Of a stretch of DNA of 31,871 nt, positions 31,526 through 31,871 are shown piece by piece. The position numbers and the translations under genes are program-made. Every line of letters begins with the position of its first letter. Positions within the stretch are counted from its first letter, which is position 1. The stretch is from an uncultured Clostridia bacterium (GTDB taxonomy: Bacteria > Bacillota > Clostridia > Christensenellales > UBA1242), in NCBI GenBank assembly GCA_947623775.1, contig CANQHL010000004.1, positions 1-31,871 of the forward strand, written 5' to 3'. The notes beneath the pieces are model-generated. The model was not told the DNA's origin and did not search any database. It saw nothing but the letters and a program-made list of their open reading frames with translations.

Positions 31526-31626
31526 TTGACTTTTTTATGCCTTTTTATATATAATAAAAACAGCAATTGGAATATAGAGATTAAATGGAAAGCACCTTTA
31601 TCCGTGTCGAAAAAGGTTGAGGCTTT
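31526..31626 (+). promoter_or_regulatory. Promoter and structured leader of the methyltransferase-like gene
   Basis: TTGACT (31526-31531) and TATAAT (31550-31555), spacer 18 bp, predict a leader of about 75 nt. In it AAAGC (31589-31593) pairs with GCTTT (31622-31626) and ACCTTT (31594-31599) with AAAGGT (31612-31617), enclosing a 12-nt loop and a one-sided TGAG bulge. Confidence 0.5.
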
Positions 31627-31638
31627 AAAGGGGAAATT

Positions 31639-31871
31639 ATGAAAAATGTTATAATAAACCAAAGACAATACAAAGCGGTTGAATTTAAACCATTTATTGT
31701 CGACAATTTAAGTCAATTCGGGTGTATTATTTTTTTTGGTGATAAATATAAGGACTTTGATTTCGGGTTGCTTAAAAAACAATTGGCGTCACTTGACAAG
31801 GCACTTGAAAATATGGGACTCAAAGAGGGAAATATACTAGAGCCGAGTTGTGGTATTGGTAATTTTTTAGG
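31639..31871 (+). CDS. N6-adenine DNA methyltransferase-like protein, 5' part only
   Basis: Begins at the ATG 31639 with AAAGGGGAAA upstream and runs off the right edge after 77 residues. The visible end ILEPSCGIGNFLG matches motif I (SAM-binding; usual form LEPSCGTGNFL) of N6-adenine DNA methyltransferases, especially the very large methylase-helicase proteins found on conjugative elements. The N-terminal region (MKNVIINQRQYKAVEFKPFI) is not diagnostic. Whether it is a restriction-modification, phage-defence or mobile-element protein depends on the sequence outside the window. Confidence 0.7.
   Translation, partial: MKNVIINQRQYKAVEFKPFIVDNLSQFGCIIFFGDKYKDFDFGLLKKQLASLDKALENMGLKEGNILEPSCGIGNFL

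Overview
The window comes from a low-GC bacterium with the standard genetic code (Trp is TGG, TGA is stop). Strong AGGAGG-type ribosome sites, TTGACA/TATAAT promoters, a Gram-positive type YidC without the large N-terminal periplasmic domain, Jag/KhpB, KtrAB-type potassium uptake and dnaA/recF/dnaN/rpmH/rnpA/mnmE close together all point to an uncultured Clostridia-like member of the Bacillota. I cannot name a genus. The window covers the chromosome's replication-origin neighbourhood.

Layout. 1-2337: 3' end of an unrecognised protein, then a SLOG-type nucleotide-sensor-like gene (-) divergent from two small XRE-type regulators (+), with a 15-bp inverted repeat between them as candidate operator. 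2586-5102: dnaA (-) and recF (+) are divergent from a 108-bp promoter region, an uncommon arrangement. 5119-9393: a long SDR/epimerase-like protein coupled to an EFR1-type flavodoxin-ferredoxin, then two radical-SAM proteins (PflA and a PflX-like protein). 9394-9817 holds relics of a SEC-C zinc-motif gene. 9818-11598: a small membrane protein, then a DnaA-box cluster with an AT-rich element (best oriC candidate) directly before dnaN. 11961-15871: dut; a 350-bp composite repeat array built of 22-, 52- and 29-bp modules; then rpmH-rnpA-yidD-yidC-jag, ended by a strong terminator. 16231-17423: an AraC-type regulator with a MmcQ/YjbR protein (-). 17588-19473: four small, mostly helical unknown proteins. 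19798-24773: tilS, a DegV protein, mnmE and a HAD phosphatase. 25198-27512: an unknown beta-rich protein overlapping a ComEC-like metallo-beta-lactamase-fold hydrolase. 28209-30318: trkA/ktrA and trkH/ktrB (-). 30751-31871: another helical unknown protein and the start of a DNA methyltransferase-like protein that may open a mobile element.

How it fits together: DnaA, the DnaA boxes and the sliding clamp concern initiation and elongation, RecF repair, and dUTPase the nucleotide pool. L34, RnpA, YidD, YidC and Jag are the classic ribosome/RNase P/membrane-insertion operon. TilS and MnmE modify tRNAs. The less ordinary content is the covarying hairpin array abutting the rpmH promoter, a YidC with a roughly 165-residue extracytoplasmic insertion, recurrent leaderless promoters (recF, mnmE, the AraC gene, trkH), the four-gene helical cassette, and the MBL hydrolase with its partner. 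Several intergenic gaps carry short degenerate tandem repeats, so repeat expansion seems active in this genome.
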